Part shown: one piece after another, positions 16,686 through 24,899 of the stretch
How the letters are laid out: each line of letters begins with the position of its first letter
Position numbering within the stretch: the stretch's first letter is position 1
NCBI RefSeq assembly: GCF_020216065.1
Contig: NZ_JAIWNA010000002.1
Coordinates: forward strand, 930,001-994,000
DNA from: Nocardia rosealba
GTDB taxonomy: Bacteria; Actinomycetota; Actinomycetes; Mycobacteriales; Mycobacteriaceae
Direction: 5' to 3'
Length of the DNA: 64,000 nucleotides
The notes under the pieces: model-generated
Database searches by the model: none
Seen by the model: only the letters and a program-made list of their open reading frames with translations
Told to the model about the DNA's origin: nothing
Made by a program: the position numbers and the translations under genes

Positions 16686-17030
16686 CTACATACCATCAAT
16701 GACGGCACCGATCCGGCCGAGGATGCCGCGAACACTGGTTTCGGGCCGCTGCACGGGTTGTGCGTGCTCGATCAGGTCGCGAACGAACGCGACGACGCTT
16801 CGCTCGTCGTCGAGGTCGATATCGGTGACCTGCGCACTGGCCTGGGCCACCACATCGGCGGAGCCGGGCACGGTTTCGCCCAGGTCGGGGCGGTATATCT
16901 GGACGGTCAGGGTGGCGCGCCGGGTGCGGAAGGCGAAGGGCCGCCCGTCGTCGGTGGTGCCGAAACCGTGGGCGAACGGGCCGAGCGACAGGTCATCGAT
17001 ACCGAAACCCGAGGCGGTGGGCTCGGTCAT
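16686..17030 (-). CDS. Conserved-looking protein of unknown function
   Basis: I do not recognise this 114-residue protein. It has an N-terminal segment FGIDDLSLGPFAHGFGTTDDG, a beta-rich middle (RATLTVQIYRPDLGETVPG), and a helical C terminus (SVVAFVRDLIEHA). It has no signal peptide or membrane span, so it is probably cytoplasmic. Its TAG stop directly abuts the ATG of the MTB12-like lipoprotein gene, making it the first gene of a three-gene operon ending in the MMPL transporter. A role in regulating or assisting that exporter is inference from context only. Confidence 0.75.
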   Translation of the reverse strand: MTEPTASGFGIDDLSLGPFAHGFGTTDDGRPFAFRTRRATLTVQIYRPDLGETVPGSADVVAQASAQVTDIDLDDERSVVAFVRDLIEHAQPVQRPETSVRGILGRIGAVIDGM

Positions 17031-17196
17031 CGTGTGTTCTCCTGCCGCTGTGCGGGGCGATCAGTTGTCGACACGTCAACAGTAACGCGCGTCACCGCCG
17101 TCTCGGCGCGGGCCACCCGGTCGGAGCTACTGGTGAGTCATCATGGTCAGATGGTGATCTGCGGTCATCTCGTGCGGAATTGAAGGAGTTCGGTGC

Positions 17197-18192
17197 ATGC
17201 GCCTTCGTGGCTCGGTCGCCTCGACGTTGCTGGCGGCACTTGTGGTGGCCACCGGTTGCGCGGGTGAGGACAGCGGTCCCTCTGTGCCGACCCGGGAACC
17301 GGCGACCGCCGCGGTCTCGCCCCCCGCGGCAGGTGTCCCGGCCGGGAGTGTCACGCCGCTGTCGGCAACGAAAGCGCTACTGGCCGAACGGGCGACCGGT
17401 CGGCTCGCCGCGCTCGACACCGCGGGCACGACGCTCGCCCTGATCGACTCGGCGGGCACCCAGCGGGTGGCCCTGCCCGTCGCGGGCACCGCCCTGGCGC
17501 AGGGGACGGCAGGTGAGGTGCTCGTCGCCGCCGACGGCCGGGTGCTGCGGGTGCGTGCCGATTCGGGCGCGATCACCGAACTGCCCGTCGAGGGTGACGT
17601 GCGCAGTGTGCAGATCCGTCCCGACGCGAGCCTGGTCGTGGGCACCGCCGACGGCACCGTCCGCGTCCTCGACCCCACCGGTGCGGTCACCCGCACCGTC
17701 ACCGGCCTCGTCTCGGCCGACGCACTCGCGGTCACCGGCGACGACATCACCGTCCTGGACCGCAAACAGACCGCCGTCGTCGGTGTCGGCACCGACGCGC
17801 TCGGCCTGATGCTGCGCGCGGGCGACGGCGCGACCAACGCCCTGGCCGACTCGCACGGCCGCATCGTCGTCGCCGACACCGACGGCGGCGAACTGCTCGT
17901 CTACTCGGCCGGTCCGCTCGTGCTGCGTCAGCGTTTCCCGGTAGCATCGGCGCCTTACGCCCTGGCCTACGATCCGCGCTCGGACACGGTCTGGGTGTCG
18001 TGCACGCAGAGCAACGAGGTCGTCGGGTACGACCTGTCGACCGGCATCGGTGTCGAGGTCGACCGCTTGACCACCGTGCGTCAGCCCGACGCGATCGCCG
18101 TCGACGAACGCACCGGCGACCTGTTCGTCGCCTCGGCCGCGGGCGATGGCCTGCAGCGGATCGGGGCCGGACAGCGGAAGAGAGGGCTGTGA
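17197..18192 (+). CDS. lppL: LppL-like lipoprotein with beta-propeller repeats
   Basis: A 331-residue lipoprotein matching the position of M. tuberculosis lppL (Rv2138, from memory). It has a signal peptide, the lipobox VATGC with Cys about residue 21, then a low-complexity Pro/Ala linker. From about residue 65 there are repeated short blade-like units ([55 protein letters not shown]) typical of a YVTN/NHL-like beta-propeller on the outer membrane face. A good AAGGAG ribosome site precedes ATG 17197. Its stop overlaps the start region of a DUF5703 gene, followed by pyrD, giving the conserved lppL-DUF5703-pyrD order. Function unknown. Confidence 0.87.
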   Translation: MRLRGSVASTLLAALVVATGCAGEDSGPSVPTREPATAAVSPPAAGVPAGSVTPLSATKALLAERATGRLAALDTAGTTLALIDSAGTQRVALPVAGTALAQGTAGEVLVAADGRVLRVRADSGAITELPVEGDVRSVQIRPDASLVVGTADGTVRVLDPTGAVTRTVTGLVSADALAVTGDDITVLDRKQTAVVGVGTDALGLMLRAGDGATNALADSHGRIVVADTDGGELLVYSAGPLVLRQRFPVASAPYALAYDPRSDTVWVSCTQSNEVVGYDLSTGIGVEVDRLTTVRQPDAIAVDERTGDLFVASAAGDGLQRIGAGQRKRGL

Positions 18193-18419
18193 TGGCGACT
18201 CCGCCGAGCTGGGAGACCAGCAACGACGATTACGAATACGTGCCGCTTCGCCTGCCACCGGAGGTCACCCGGGTCTCCGCCTCCATGCGGTTGGCCATTC
18301 AGGCCGAATTCGGTGGCTGGGAACTGTCGCGGGTGCGCGCCTACACCGACGGCAGCCGCCGGGTGTTGTTGCGCCGCCGCAAGACCGCCGTCCTCCCTGT
18401 GCCCGAACCCGGATTGTGA
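18192..18419 (+). CDS. DUF5703 family small protein
   Basis: A 75-residue protein of the actinobacterial DUF5703 family (the Rv2137c type, from memory). The conserved core is [16 protein letters not shown], followed by [23 protein letters not shown]. It is short, basic at the C terminus and without signal or membrane span. GTG 18189 would overlap the lppL stop, and ATG 18192 is equally possible. Its stop overlaps a possible GTG start of pyrD at 18416 or lies 8 bases before ATG 18428. Tight packing with lppL and pyrD suggests co-transcription. Role unknown. Confidence 0.85.
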   Translation: MATPPSWETSNDDYEYVPLRLPPEVTRVSASMRLAIQAEFGGWELSRVRAYTDGSRRVLLRRRKTAVLPVPEPGL

Positions 18420-18427
18420 GCCGACCC

Positions 18428-19507
18428 ATGTACGCCCTGCTATTACGTCTGATGTTCCTGATCCCGCCGGAGCGGGTGCACCACCTGGTGTTCGCGGCCC
18501 TGCGGTTCGCGACATGGTTCCCGCCCACGCGGTGGCTGGCGCGCAAGCTCACCGTCGTCGAGGACCCGATCCTGGCGACGACCGCGTTCGGTGTCGATTT
18601 CCCCGCGCCGCTCGGGCTGGCCGCCGGTTTCGACAAGAACGCCGACGGCGCGAACACCTGGGGCTCGCTCGGTTTCGGGTTCGCCGAGATCGGCACGGTC
18701 ACCGCCCAGGCCCAGCCCGGTAATCCGGCGCCGCGCCTGTTCCGGGTGTCGGCCGATCGCGGCCTCATCAACCGCATGGGTTTCAACAATCACGGTGCGG
18801 CCGCCGCGGCCGCCCGCCTGCACGGCGCGCACCCCACGGTGCCGATCGGCGCGAACATCGGAAAGACCAAGGTCGTCGAACCCGATGCGGCCGCGGCCGA
18901 TTACGCCACCAGTGCGCGCCTGCTCGGTCCGCTGGCCGACTTCGTCGTGGTCAACGTGTCCTCCCCCAACACCCCCGGCCTGCGCGATCTGCAGGCGGTC
19001 GAATCGTTGCGTCCGATCCTGGCGGCCGTGCTCGACGTGGTGTCGGTGCCGGTGCTGGTGAAGATCGCCCCAGACCTGTCCGACGACGACATCGACGCGG
19101 TCGCCGACCTCGCCGTCGAGCTCGGTCTGGCCGGCATCGTCGCCACCAACACCACCATCCGCCGCGACGGTCTGAAGACTCCCGCCGCCGAGGTCGAGGC
19201 GATGGGTGCGGGCGGGCTGTCGGGCGCCCCGGTTGCCGAGCGTTCCCTGCAGGTTCTGCGCCGCCTCTACGCCCGCGTGGGCGACAAGCTGGTACTGATC
19301 TCGGTGGGCGGTATCGAAACCCCCGAACAAGCCTGGGAGCGCATCCTCGCCGGCGCCACCCTGTTGCAGGGCTACACCGGTTTCATCTACGGCGGTCCCT
19401 TCTGGACCACCCGCATCCATCGCGGCATCGCCGCCAACCTGCGCGCGGGCGGTTTCACCTCCCTGACCCAAGCCGTCGGCGCCGAACACCGCACCGCCAA
19501 GGCCTGA
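18428..19507 (+). CDS. pyrD: Dihydroorotate dehydrogenase (quinone), class 2
   Basis: A 359-residue class 2 DHODH that oxidises dihydroorotate to orotate with FMN and menaquinone at the membrane, the fourth step of pyrimidine synthesis. The N-terminal helix [21 protein letters not shown] is the membrane/quinone segment that defines class 2. [33 protein letters not shown] (catalytic Ser), VATNTT and the phosphate-binding ISVGGIE plus [12 protein letters not shown] are all present. ATG 18428 is favoured by similarity to the mycobacterial enzyme (MYPLVRRLLFLIPPE, from memory). GTG 18416 would overlap the DUF5703 stop. The next gene is convergent, 3 bases away. Confidence 0.96.
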   Translation: MYALLLRLMFLIPPERVHHLVFAALRFATWFPPTRWLARKLTVVEDPILATTAFGVDFPAPLGLAAGFDKNADGANTWGSLGFGFAEIGTVTAQAQPGNPAPRLFRVSADRGLINRMGFNNHGAAAAAARLHGAHPTVPIGANIGKTKVVEPDAAAADYATSARLLGPLADFVVVNVSSPNTPGLRDLQAVESLRPILAAVLDVVSVPVLVKIAPDLSDDDIDAVADLAVELGLAGIVATNTTIRRDGLKTPAAEVEAMGAGGLSGAPVAERSLQVLRRLYARVGDKLVLISVGGIETPEQAWERILAGATLLQGYTGFIYGGPFWTTRIHRGIAANLRAGGFTSLTQAVGAEHRTAKA

Positions 19508-19510
19508 GCC

Positions 19511-19897
19511 TCACCCGTAGTACACGTCCCGCGCACGCTCGCCGTGCGGCAGCTTCGGCGGACCCCAGCCGACTCGGCGGGCGGGCGGATCGTGGAACGA
19601 TTCGCCCGCGGGTTCGCGTCCGGCGCGGGCGTCGAGCCGTTTGGCCAGTTTGATCAGCGCCTGCTGCCACATCATGCCGAGGATGTCGGCGCGGGCGCTG
19701 ATCTCGGCGTGGGCGATGCGGTCGTAGGCCATGCCGAGATCGCTGACGAGTTCGTCCAATTCCATGCCCGCGCGAGCCTGTTCCGTGGTGAGCAGATAGC
19801 CGGGCAACCAGCTCAGGGTCCAGGAATCGGGGCCGACGCGTTCGGCGTATTCCGGTGTGCGGTCGCTGCGCATGGTGTCGTCGGTGCGGAAAATCAT
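19511..19897 (-). CDS. Uncharacterised actinobacterial protein
   Basis: A 128-residue soluble protein that I cannot assign. The core is YAERVGPDSWTLSWLPGYLLTTEQARAGMELDELVSDLGMAYDRIAH, mainly helical with a hydrophobic DILGMMWQQALIKLAKRLDAR helix, and a Pro/Arg-rich C-terminal tail. The sequence is compact and non-random, so it looks like a genuine gene. ATG 19897 is used, and M9 at 19873 is an alternative. It converges with pyrD (3-base gap) and is divergent from the PfkB-like gene. The 215-base region between their starts contains 20-bp-periodic TTGCC repeats. Confidence 0.75.
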   Translation of the reverse strand: MIFRTDDTMRSDRTPEYAERVGPDSWTLSWLPGYLLTTEQARAGMELDELVSDLGMAYDRIAHAEISARADILGMMWQQALIKLAKRLDARAGREPAGESFHDPPARRVGWGPPKLPHGERARDVYYG

Positions 19898-19980
19898 CGC
19901 GGACCTGCCTTCCCCGGCGGGCGCTTCACCTGTCCGGGTGTCCGGTGGGGCGGGCGCTCCCCCGTAACCCAGTGTGGCAT

Positions 19981-20043
19981 TTGCCTTTTGTCCGGGTCAA
20001 TTGCCATTGTAGAGAGGTAATTGCCGCAAACCGGGCGTGGCAA
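19981..20043. repeat. 20-bp-periodic TTGCC repeats in a divergent promoter region
   Basis: TTGCC begins at 19981, 20001 and 20021, exactly 20 bp apart. The last two are preceded by AA (AATTGCC). An inverted copy, GGCAA, follows at 20039-20043. The array lies between the divergent gene ending its leader at 19897 and the PfkB-like gene starting at 20113. Near-two-turn periodicity suggests cooperative binding of a regulator on one DNA face. Confidence 0.5.
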
Positions 20044-20112
20044 ACCCGGCATTGTGGCGATCGCAGTCCAGCGACCGCGCGGTCGCGGGTCGTCAGGTGA
20101 CGGGAGGCAGAC

Positions 20113-21594
20113 ATGTCGATGGTTCCCCAGGACGCCCGTGTCGCCGCGATCCGCAGCATCCTCACGCGCCTCGGCAAGTACTCCGGTCTGAGCGCGGAAC
20201 GCTTGCGCCACACCGAAATCGACGCCGCGCCACTGCTCGAGCTGCTGTCGGTGCGCAGGCACGCCAGGCGCACCGGAGAGAGTGTCGAAGCCGCGATCCT
20301 GCCGGTGGTGCGTGAGGTCGCCCAGTGGCTCGCCCCTACCGATCGGCTGATCGTCGATGCCGCCCTGTGTCTGGGGTTGTGGCGGGACCGGCCGGGCGTC
20401 GGTGTCGATGTCGAACGCCTGTATGCGGACAACCTCGGTGAACGTCGAGAGGCCTTGACCGAACAGTGGGTCGCGTTGCACACCCTGCTCGATGTCGACC
20501 CGATCCCCGAGGCCCCCACCGTCAAACGCCTGCGCACCGTCGCCGAGCATGCCGCGTTCACCGCGCTGGCCGGGCTGCTCGCCGCCGACTCGGGCTATCC
20601 GATGGCGCAGCCCGCCGCGCCCGCGCCGACCGCGCCGCCGCCCGCCCAGCGCGGGGTGGTGACGGTATTCGGTGACGCGGTGATCGACCACCTGTACCGG
20701 GTCGACGACTTCCCCACCGCCACCAGCTCGGCCAGCGGCAGCTTCACCGGTCATCCCGGCGGCAAAGGCCTCAACCGGGCAGTGGCGGCGGCCCGGCTCG
20801 GCATCGACGTGCACCTGGTGTGCGCGGTCGGCGACGACGAGTACGGCCGCCGCATCCGCGAATTCCTCGAAACCGAGCGCGTGCACCTGGATCTGGTGAA
20901 GGTTGTCCTGTTCGCGCCGTCGCTGGTGACCGCCGTCGTGCTGGCTCCCAACGGCGAATCGCGGATGATCGGCTGCCGCGACACCCGCGTGCAGTTGCAG
21001 GACGAGGACCTGCACCGCCCCGAGCTGCGTGCCGCGCTCGAGTCCTCGGATGTGGTGATCCTGAGTTTCGAGCAGCCACCGGCGGTGATCGAACAGGTAC
21101 TGGCCACGGTGTCGCAGCTGCAACCCAAACCGCCCGTGATCGTGTGTCCCACTCCGTCGATGCAGGTTCCCCAGGGGCTGTATCAGCATTTCGGCGCCGT
21201 CGACTACCTCGTCGGCACGGCCGCCGAACTCGCGGCGCTGCTGCCCGACGTGCCCGCCGAGGCCGGCGACGATATCGCCCGGTTACTGCGCGGGCTCGGT
21301 GTCGGCACCGTGTGCACGGTGGAGAACTTCCGCTGCGTGGTCGCCTCCGACACGGTGAACACCGTGGTCGACCACTTCCCGCAGGTGCTCAAGGCCTCCG
21401 TCGGTGCGGCCGCGGCGTTCACCGGGGCGTTGGCGCATCGGTTGGTGAACAGCCGAACCGCGCTCACCGCCGCCGATTTCGCGTGGGCCACCGCCGCGAT
21501 GATTCCCACCCAGAAGCTGGGTGCGATCGCGGTGACCATGCCCGGTGTCGACGACATCGATCGCATCGTGCGCCTGTACGCGCCGCGCGCCTGA
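20113..21594 (+). CDS. PfkB-fold protein with extra N-terminal domain and altered catalytic motif
   Basis: A 493-residue protein. Residues 1-165 form an unrecognised helical domain, followed by a Pro/Ala linker. Residues 182-490 form a PfkB/ribokinase-like fold: VTVFGDAVIDHLYRVDDFP, signature 1 GHPGGKGLNRAVAAARLG (214-230), and VDYLVGTAAELAALL. In family members the second signature is DTTGAGDAF with a catalytic Asp. Here it reads KASVGAAAAFTGALA (428-441), so GAGD has become GAAA and Ala434 replaces the base. Phosphotransfer is therefore doubtful, and ligand binding may remain. A GTP cyclohydrolase II gene follows after 54 bases in the same direction. A TTGCC repeat array precedes it. Confidence 0.85.
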   Translation: MSMVPQDARVAAIRSILTRLGKYSGLSAERLRHTEIDAAPLLELLSVRRHARRTGESVEAAILPVVREVAQWLAPTDRLIVDAALCLGLWRDRPGVGVDVERLYADNLGERREALTEQWVALHTLLDVDPIPEAPTVKRLRTVAEHAAFTALAGLLAADSGYPMAQPAAPAPTAPPPAQRGVVTVFGDAVIDHLYRVDDFPTATSSASGSFTGHPGGKGLNRAVAAARLGIDVHLVCAVGDDEYGRRIREFLETERVHLDLVKVVLFAPSLVTAVVLAPNGESRMIGCRDTRVQLQDEDLHRPELRAALESSDVVILSFEQPPAVIEQVLATVSQLQPKPPVIVCPTPSMQVPQGLYQHFGAVDYLVGTAAELAALLPDVPAEAGDDIARLLRGLGVGTVCTVENFRCVVASDTVNTVVDHFPQVLKASVGAAAAFTGALAHRLVNSRTALTAADFAWATAAMIPTQKLGAIAVTMPGVDDIDRIVRLYAPRA

Positions 21595-21648
21595 TCCGGG
21601 GGTAAAGTCGCGGCGTCGCACCGCACCCCGTCCCACCTCGGAGGATCG

Positions 21649-22326
21649 TTGACCATACTGTCGTTCGGCAGTACCGCGAGCACCCGTGCCGGGTCCGACA
21701 CCGCCCACCGTTTGGGCCGTGCGGGCGGGCAGCTGCCGGTTCGGGTCATCGAGATCGCCGACCCCGACGACGGCGGGCATCTGCTGGTTTTCGGTAACCC
21801 CGGCGACGGTTGCCTGGTACGGCTGCATTCACGCTGCCTCTACGGCGAAAGCCTGGGCTCCGACGACTGCGACTGCGGCGCCGAACTGCGCACCGCGATG
21901 GACCGCATCCAAGCCGAGGGCTGTGGTGTGCTGGTCTACCTGGAGCAGGAGGGCCGCGGCGCCGGCCTGATCTGGAAGGCCAGGGGGTACCGGGAGAGCG
22001 AACTGTCGGGCGCCGATACGTTTCAGGCTTATGAGCGCCTCGGCCTTCCCGCCGATACCCGCCGTTTCGCACCCGCCGCGAACGCACTCTCCGAGCTGGG
22101 CTTGCGCCGGGTACGCCTACTGACCAACAACCCCGACAAGTGCCGGGCACTGAGCGATGCGGGCATCGACGTGAACCAGGTGCCCCTGACGATCACCCTG
22201 GGCACGACCCGCGGCAGACAGTATCTGCAGGCCAAACGCGTGCACCGCCACCACACCATCCCCGTCGACGACCAGGTCCCCGGCACCCGCCGCCGGACGT
22301 GGTGGTGGCCCGGTCGCCGCAGGTAA
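21649..22326 (+). CDS. Stand-alone GTP cyclohydrolase II-type enzyme
   Basis: A 225-residue protein close to E. coli-type RibA, which opens GTP to 2,5-diamino-6-ribosylamino-4(3H)-pyrimidinone 5'-phosphate, the first step of riboflavin and deazaflavin supply. The zinc ligands Cys63, Cys74 and Cys76 (CLYGESLGSDDCDC), EGRGAGL, the Tyr in ARGY (114), Asp136 and Arg138 in ADTRRF, and RLLTNNPDK are all present, so activity is plausible. There is no fused RibB domain. The start is TTG 21649, set by GGAGG at 21640-21644. The N-terminal 30 residues and a basic C-terminal tail are extra. Position behind a PfkB-like gene suggests a dedicated pathway rather than housekeeping riboflavin synthesis, but that is inference. 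Confidence 0.85.
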   Translation: MTILSFGSTASTRAGSDTAHRLGRAGGQLPVRVIEIADPDDGGHLLVFGNPGDGCLVRLHSRCLYGESLGSDDCDCGAELRTAMDRIQAEGCGVLVYLEQEGRGAGLIWKARGYRESELSGADTFQAYERLGLPADTRRFAPAANALSELGLRRVRLLTNNPDKCRALSDAGIDVNQVPLTITLGTTRGRQYLQAKRVHRHHTIPVDDQVPGTRRRTWWWPGRRR

Positions 22327-22457
22327 ACGCCCCGGGATTCCCGATATCCGGCTAAGATATGTGAGCCGTGCCACATTTGACGTCTTCGCCTCGAGATGAT
22401 GTGAGGAAAGTCGTCTCATTGGTTCGGCACTTCAGCTCGGCCTATGGGAACAGGGAT

Positions 22458-24284
22458 ATGACAGAGATCGGTTTCGCGCACGCTTCCGGGGTCACGGTGC
22501 ACACCGTACCCGCCGCCTTCCAGCAGACCGCCGCCTTGCGGCCCGGCCAGATCGCGCTGCGCACCGTCGGCGGCACCCAGGAGATCACCTGGTCCGAATA
22601 CGCCACCCGGGTGCGCGCACTGGCCGCCGGTCTGGCGAAACTCGGTGTCGGGCACGGTGATTCGGTCGGGATCATGCTCACCAACCGACCCGAGTTCAAC
22701 CTGATCGACACCGCCGCCCTGCACCTGGGCGCCACCCCGTTCTCGGTGTACAACACCAGCTCGCCGGAGCAGATCGCGCACGTGTTCGCCAACGCGGGCA
22801 ACCAGGTGGTCATCACCGAGCAGGCATTCCTCGATGTGATCCGGGAATCCGGTGCCGAGATCGCGCACACGGTCCTCGTCGACGGCACCGCCGAGAACAC
22901 CGTGTCGCTGGCCCAGCTCGAGTCGGACCCACTGCCGGACTTCGATTTCGACGCCGCCTGGCAGGCCGTGGAGCCCGGCGATCTGGCCACCCTCATCTAC
23001 ACCTCGGGCACCACCGGCCCGTCCAAGGGTGTGGAGCTCACCCACAGCAATGTGATCGCCCAGGTCGTCGGCCTGGTCTCCGGCCCGCTGCCGGTCGGTT
23101 TCGACGACCGCGCGGTGTCGTACCTGCCCGCCGCTCATGTCGCCGACCGTATTTCCGCGCACGCGATCAGCCTGCTCACCGGTGTGCAGATCACCACCGT
23201 CCCGGATCCGCGCGAGATCGCCGCCGCCCTGCCCGACGCCCGCCCGACGGTGTTCTTCGGTGTGCCACGGGTGTGGCAGAAGATCAAGACCGGTATCGAG
23301 AACAAGCTCGCCGTGGAACCGAGCCCGGTGAAGAAGGCGCTGGCCAACTGGGCGATCGGTGTCGGCGTCGCCGACGCGCGCGCCAAGCTGGCGGGCGAGG
23401 GCTCGTCCCTGCTGCTCGGTGTGCAGCACAAGATCGCCGACGCGCTGGTGCTGTCGAAGTTGCGGGACGCGCTCGGTTTCGCCGAACTCAAGGTCGCCGC
23501 GTCCGGTGCCGCCCCGGTGCCGCCGGAAACTCTCGAGTACTTCCTCGGCCTCGGCTTCTCGGTGAGCGAGGTGTGGGGTATGTCGGAGACCTCGGGTGTC
23601 GGGACGTTCACCGAGATCGACAAGCCGCGTCCCGGTTCGGTCGGTCGTGTCATGGACGGGGTCGAGTTGCGGTTGGACGCCGACGGCGAGGTCCTCATCC
23701 GCGGTCCGATCATCACCCGCGGTTACCGCAATATGCCCGACAAGACCGCCGAAGCCATCGACGACGCGGGCTGGCTGCACACCGGTGACGTCGGCACGCT
23801 CGACGCCGACGGCTACCTGCGCATCGTCGACCGCAAGAAGGAACTCATCATCAGCGAGGCGGGCAAGAACATCGCCCCCTCCAATATCGAGAACGCCATG
23901 AAGGCGGCCTCGTCGATGATCGGTCAGGCCGTCGCGATCGGCGACGCCCGCCCCTACATCACCGCCCTCGTCATGCTCGATCCCGACGTCGCCGCCCTGC
24001 GCGCCAAGGAATTCGGTGCCACCGACGCCACTCTGGCCGAACTGTCACGGCGCCCCGAGATCATCGAGGAGGTCAAGGAGGCGGTGCTCGCGGGCAACCG
24101 CAAGCTGTCGCGGGTGGAGCAGGTGAAGCGGTTCCACATCGTGGAGACGCTGTGGGAGCCCGGTGGCGACGAGCTGACCCCGAAGATGTCGCTCAAGCGC
24201 ACCCCCATCGCGAACAAATACGCCGACCGCATCGCCGAGCTCTACGCGGCCGAACCGCCCGCGGGCGTCGTGAACGTGAAGTAG
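22458..24284 (+). CDS. Long-chain fatty-acyl-CoA synthetase (FadD type)
   Basis: A 608-residue adenylate-forming enzyme that activates fatty acids to acyl-CoA through an acyl-adenylate. The P-loop is TLIYTSGTTGPSKG. AASGAAPVP, the A5 motif VWGMSETSGVG, GWLHTGDVG, the hinge region DRKKELIISEAGKNIAPSNIE and the C-terminal Lys in TPKMSLKR are all present. It resembles the FadD15/AMP-dependent synthetase group. ATG 22458 is chosen by domain start. GTG 22368 adds 30 residues and follows a possible -10 box TAAGAT (22353-22358). A strong hairpin terminator follows at 24295-24328. Confidence 0.93.
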   Translation: MTEIGFAHASGVTVHTVPAAFQQTAALRPGQIALRTVGGTQEITWSEYATRVRALAAGLAKLGVGHGDSVGIMLTNRPEFNLIDTAALHLGATPFSVYNTSSPEQIAHVFANAGNQVVITEQAFLDVIRESGAEIAHTVLVDGTAENTVSLAQLESDPLPDFDFDAAWQAVEPGDLATLIYTSGTTGPSKGVELTHSNVIAQVVGLVSGPLPVGFDDRAVSYLPAAHVADRISAHAISLLTGVQITTVPDPREIAAALPDARPTVFFGVPRVWQKIKTGIENKLAVEPSPVKKALANWAIGVGVADARAKLAGEGSSLLLGVQHKIADALVLSKLRDALGFAELKVAASGAAPVPPETLEYFLGLGFSVSEVWGMSETSGVGTFTEIDKPRPGSVGRVMDGVELRLDADGEVLIRGPIITRGYRNMPDKTAEAIDDAGWLHTGDVGTLDADGYLRIVDRKKELIISEAGKNIAPSNIENAMKAASSMIGQAVAIGDARPYITALVMLDPDVAALRAKEFGATDATLAELSRRPEIIEEVKEAVLAGNRKLSRVEQVKRFHIVETLWEPGGDELTPKMSLKRTPIANKYADRIAELYAAEPPAGVVNVK

Positions 24285-24294
24285 GTCCGAAAGA

Positions 24295-24328
24295 ACCGGT
24301 GGCCCCGCATCCGTGCGGGGCCACCGGT
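24295..24328. terminator. Bidirectional terminator
   Basis: ACCGGTGGCCCCGCA (24295-24309), loop TCCG, TGCGGGGCCACCGGT (24314-24328): a perfect 15-bp stem followed by GTTTT. It lies between the fadD-type gene and the convergent PEBP gene and can serve both. Confidence 0.85.
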
Positions 24329-24332
24329 GTTT

Positions 24333-24860
24333 TCAGCGCTGTTCGTAGGTGCCGACGAGGGTGGCACGACCCAGGGTGTGGAAGAACAGGTTGAACCCGA
24401 GGTAGGCCGGGGTGGCGTCGGGGCCGACTTCGAGTTCGGGCACGTCGACCGCGTGCACGACCACGAAATACCGGTGCGGCCCATGGCCTTTCGGCGGGCC
24501 CGCGCCGACGAACCCGGGGAATCCGCCGTCGTTGCGCAACGACACCGCACCGGCGGGCAGGGTGCCGCCTTCACTGCCCGCGCCGGTGTCGAGCGAGGTC
24601 ACCGAGGCGGGGATGTTGGCGACCGCCCAGTGCCAGAATCCCGACGCGGTCGGGGCGTCGGGGTCGTAGACGGTGACCGCGAAACTCTGGGTGTCCTCGG
24701 GGAATCCGGACCAGCTCAGCTGCGGGGAGATGTCCTTGCCGCCCGCGCCGAACACCCCGGAGACCTGATCGTTGGCCAGCGGCTGTCCGTCGGTGATGTC
24801 GGTGGAGGTGAGGGTGAACGACGGCACCTTCGGCAGCGCGTCGTACGGGTTGTAAGTCAT
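24333..24860 (-). CDS. YbhB/YbcL-type phosphatidylethanolamine-binding-like protein
   Basis: A 175-residue PEBP-family protein: [22 protein letters not shown], the ligand-pocket segment [17 protein letters not shown], the central [22 protein letters not shown], and a C-terminal [14 protein letters not shown]. From memory, the M. tuberculosis counterpart is Rv2140c, next to Rv2141c exactly as here. It is cytoplasmic, with no signal. The family binds anionic or lipid ligands, but the role in actinobacteria is unclear. The start is ATG 24860. It lies 39 bases downstream of the M20 peptidase gene, so it probably shares a transcript with it, and ends in the shared terminator. Confidence 0.92.
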   Translation of the reverse strand: MTYNPYDALPKVPSFTLTSTDITDGQPLANDQVSGVFGAGGKDISPQLSWSGFPEDTQSFAVTVYDPDAPTASGFWHWAVANIPASVTSLDTGAGSEGGTLPAGAVSLRNDGGFPGFVGAGPPKGHGPHRYFVVVHAVDVPELEVGPDATPAYLGFNLFFHTLGRATLVGTYEQR

Positions 24861-24899
24861 AGCGGCCTCTCTGTGTTGTTGGCGGCTGGGCCCGCGGGT

